Shown here in pieces: positions 62,938 to 64,000 of a stretch of DNA of 64,000 nt. The notes under the pieces were generated by a model. That model made no database searches. It had not been told where the DNA came from and saw nothing but the letters and a program-made list of their open reading frames with translations. Position 1 is the first letter of the stretch. Each line of letters opens with the position of its first letter. The stretch spans positions 6,791,352-6,855,351 of the forward strand of contig OU452240.1 in assembly GCA_911728455.2 (NCBI GenBank), read 5' to 3'. The position numbers were made by a program, and so were the translations under genes. This DNA is from Marthasterias glacialis. Taxonomy: Eukaryota; Echinodermata; Asteroidea; Forcipulatida; Asteriidae.

Positions 62938-63023
62938 AATGTTAATAAAAACAAGAGATTCAAACGGAAAGCTTAATGCACATGAAGTTCATACCAGTAT
63001 CAATCCTCCAGAAAAATGTTTCC

Positions 63024-63311
63024 ATATATAATAATAATAATTTGGGAGGCTAATCATCCTTTACTGGCAGCTGAGAAGCTTAATTGCGATGGGCGCGGCT
63101 ACACATGTTCAAGCTGCAGGCATCCAAGGGCATGACCACGGAGCACAGCCTGAGATCGAAAGTGTTTGTTTTTTCCAGAGGGAGGAAAACCGGATGGCCT
63201 GGAGAAAAAACCCCGTGGCACAGGAGAGAACCAACGCACAACTCTATTCACATATGGCCCTAGCCAGGACTCGAACAAGGGACACCAGGCGCGCTTTACG
63301 CACACGCCGCC
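63024..63311 (-). mobile_element. Second SINE family, reverse copy
   Basis: It matches 3725-4060 in reverse: 'gggaggctaatcatcctt' at the left end, 'ggaggaaaaccggatggcct' and 'ctcgaacaaggg' near the head. An (ATA)n stretch at its left edge is the SINE tail. Confidence 0.72.
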
Positions 63312-64000
63312 CAAAACATTGTCAAAGTCAATAGAGAATAAGTCAAAAGAAAATAGCATTTAACCTTCCCCCTCCACCCTGCTTATTTCAATTGCTGTAA
63401 TCAAAATAAGCATGTATAATAACAAGAAAAAATCCCTGAGAAAACATTGTTTATCTTAATTATCACTTAAGACCAACTAATGTGAGATTGGTTGGATGTG
63501 TGTTTATTGATCATTAGTGGATGAAAAATAATTTACTCTTCCAAAAACCAATGAAACATACTTCAACAATAAATTTTTGATAGGAATGTCTTCATTGTCA
63601 TCTTCATTGTCAAATGCAAACAATATAATGATAATAATGCTCAAAATGTACTATAAGACAATGTCGGCGACCCTCACTTCTTGAATGAATGCATCTCTAC
63701 TTATTAACAAATAATATTCAGAACCTAAGAAAGCAATTACATTGTGGATTTCCAAACTCACACCATGAATATTACAAGGAGAGCAGCTTGGGATTTAATG
63801 AAGGTCGGACAGGAAGTTGCGACCAGATTTACACCTTAAATTCAGGTTGTAAATGTCAAACTTTGACCAGCCATGTTTCAAACAAGAAACCACAAGGAAT
63901 ATTTTCCTATGGCCATATTTAAAGGCCTGATACTTCACTCTTGTAAAGTCAAAGTAGTTTTTCTTTAGAAATTCCTGCCAAATATAACAAAATACGCCAA

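Larger units (their letters stand above)
61151..64000. other. Intron or upstream part of the PI3K-C2 gene
   Basis: The preceding coding exon is not visible. The stretch holds a MITE, a SINE, a foldback repeat and AT-rich DNA, so the next exon is probably beyond 64000. Confidence 0.5.

Overview
The window is metazoan nuclear DNA with few genes and many repeats. Genes are split by GT-AG introns, there are several tRNA-derived SINEs, LINE remnants and many short inverted-repeat (MITE-like) elements, and there are no operons or bacterial-style genes. The SINE types, the recurring 'gggcccaatttcatagagctg...' repeat and the protein content suggest a marine deuterostome, most likely an echinoderm such as a sea star. 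That placement is inference from recognised repeat style, not from a search.

Two protein genes can be supported. (1) On the + strand, a small secreted peptide precursor of 104 residues is encoded by three coding exons (30929-31008, 34363-34488, 34874-34982) whose phases agree (2, 2, stop). It has a signal peptide, a dibasic site, a 34-residue peptide ending in an amidation-plus-cleavage signal (Gly-Lys-Arg), a short spacer ending in Lys-Arg, and a 32-residue C-terminal acidic peptide. A TATA box and initiator at 11034-11068, followed by an ATG-free exon with a good splice donor at 11232, probably form its promoter and 5' UTR exon, which would make the first intron about 19.7 kb. I cannot assign it to a named neuropeptide family. 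It looks like a class-B-receptor ligand precursor (CRH/DH44-like or PDF-like in architecture) and is the best candidate for something undescribed. (2) On the - strand, the last two coding exons (61150-60900 and 58561-58388) encode the C-terminal C2 domain of a class II phosphoinositide 3-kinase (PI3K-C2). The rest of that gene lies beyond the right edge.

Layout: 1-11030 is intergenic, with MITEs, a LINE remnant, two SINEs, a long hairpin and a CAAA-type low-complexity block. 11034-11231 holds the candidate promoter and exon. 11232-30921 is the putative long intron, with a perfect 28-bp hairpin, foldback elements built from repeated short words, SINEs and poly-C/poly-T tracts. 30922-34987 carries the coding exons, with a TTCTTG hexanucleotide microsatellite in the last intron. 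34988-58387 is intergenic and very rich in MITEs, including a nested cluster at 38673-39980 and a roughly 71-74 bp tandem repeat at 46005-46665. A possible CpG-type promoter and exon lies at 53586-53795. 58388-64000 is the 3' part of the PI3K-C2 gene and its introns, with SINEs.

No rRNA, true tRNA gene, CRISPR array or complete transposase was seen. Most long open frames in the window are low complexity or lie within repeats.
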